5,589 nt of DNA from Flavipsychrobacter stenotrophus (lineage in GTDB: Bacteria; Bacteroidota; Bacteroidia; Chitinophagales; Chitinophagaceae), in NCBI GenBank assembly GCA_947379685.1, contig CANCOG010000357.1:1-5589 (forward strand), given 5' to 3'. The translations under genes and the position numbers were made by a program. The notes under the pieces are model-generated. The model did not search any database. It was not told where the DNA came from and saw only the letters and a program-made list of their open reading frames with translations. Shown in pieces: positions 5,379 through 5,589 of the stretch. Positions within the stretch are counted from its first letter, which is position 1. Each line of letters opens with the position of its first letter.

Positions 5379-5390
5379 TTGGCATTTACT

Positions 5391-5402
5391 TGTCGGGAAG
5401 GT
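5391..5402 (+). repeat. 12-bp direct repeat TGTCGGGAAGGT, copy 1
   Basis: The identical 12-mer recurs at 5554-5565. Copy 1 ends 10 bp before site 6 and copy 2 starts 5 bp after site 7. This is another sign of internal duplication in the spacers. Confidence 0.45.
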
Positions 5403-5412
5403 CAATTGATTT

Positions 5413-5428
5413 TGTTTCACGTGGAACA
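5413..5428 (+). other. parS-like site 6
   Basis: TGTTTCACGTGGAACA, identical to sites 3 and 7 and in the same orientation. It starts 106 bp after site 5. Confidence 0.88.
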
Positions 5429-5532
5429 TATTGGGTTGTTAGGCCAATATACTAGTGCGATCGATGTTGTTCTGTGTTGCCCTTTCGGCTGCGAAATTGG
5501 TTGTCTTACATTGAGCAGGGTGCAGTTAGCGA

Positions 5533-5548
5533 TGTTTCACGTGGAACA
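5533..5548 (+). other. parS-like site 7
   Basis: TGTTTCACGTGGAACA, flanked by A and T so the symmetry extends by one base on each side. It starts 120 bp after site 6. More sites may lie beyond the window end. Confidence 0.88.
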
Positions 5549-5553
5549 TTGCC

Positions 5554-5565
5554 TGTCGGGAAGGT
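5554..5565 (+). repeat. 12-bp direct repeat TGTCGGGAAGGT, copy 2
   Basis: Identical to 5391-5402; it starts 5 bp after parS-like site 7. Confidence 0.45.
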
Positions 5566-5589
5566 AATGCGGGTACAATGGGCGAGATG

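Larger units (their letters stand above)
4925..5589. other. Non-coding parS cluster region (putative centromere)
   Basis: From the mnmG promoter to the window end no credible gene is present. The open frames owe much of their length to the repeated 16-mer, which translates as FHVEH or SRGT. The region holds six parS-like sites with starts at 4934, 5046, 5152, 5307, 5413 and 5533. ParB-CTP clamps load at such sites and spread to organise the origin region for ParA-driven segregation and SMC loading. This is known for the family; no parA or parB is visible here. The plus strand is markedly rich in T and G. No TAnnTTTG box was seen after 4925. Confidence 0.8.

Noticed and set aside
4994..5567. 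Three open frames on the plus strand (4994-5179, 5183-5455, 5373-5567)
   Set aside because: They run through the parS array. Their only shared peptides (FHVEH, SRGT) are translations of the 16-mer, and they match no family and lack promoters. They are artefacts of a G+T-rich non-coding region.

Overview
The window looks like a piece of a Bacteroidota chromosome, probably near the Chitinophagaceae. Four things point this way. Several promoters match the Bacteroidota -7 box TAnnTTTG, with a -33 TTTG-like box about 19-22 bp upstream. The RecX, ApaG and MnmG sequences have a Bacteroidota flavour. The intergenic DNA is full of short palindromic repeats of kinds common in that phylum. Shine-Dalgarno sequences are weak or absent. 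The family-level placement is inference.

Positions 1-961 carry no convincing gene. They are a mosaic of interspersed repeats: two hairpin units that each begin with a TAACTTTG promoter box, two pairs of a 50-bp tandem repeat, copies of a GGTCCAAG-type dyad element, and one CTGC...GCAG hairpin. A plus-strand gene follows (962-1846) for a membrane protein resembling the DUF4349 family. Positions 1847-2089, between convergent genes, again hold only repeats.

Three minus-strand genes fill 2090-4887, in transcription order mnmG, recX, apaG. They encode the tRNA wobble-uridine modification flavoprotein, a RecA regulator, and an ApaG/CorD-type beta-sandwich protein. The gaps are short (36 and 50 bp), so co-transcription is plausible, although apaG also has a promoter-like box of its own. 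A promoter directly in front of mnmG implies a leaderless or nearly leaderless mRNA.

The most striking part is the right end. Between 4934 and 5548 there are six copies of a 16-bp palindrome of the form TGTTYCACGTGGAACA, and a seventh lies inside mnmG at 4492-4507. These match the ParB-binding centromere site parS (TGTTNCACGTGNAACA). The surrounding 640 bp are non-coding, strongly G+T-rich on the plus strand, and show traces of internal duplication. I read this as a chromosomal parS cluster, which would place the window in the origin-proximal part of the chromosome. No parA, parB or oriC is visible here. parS itself is a well-known element. The less ordinary aspects are its density, its regular spacing, the shared polarity of asymmetric sites, and its position against the mnmG promoter.
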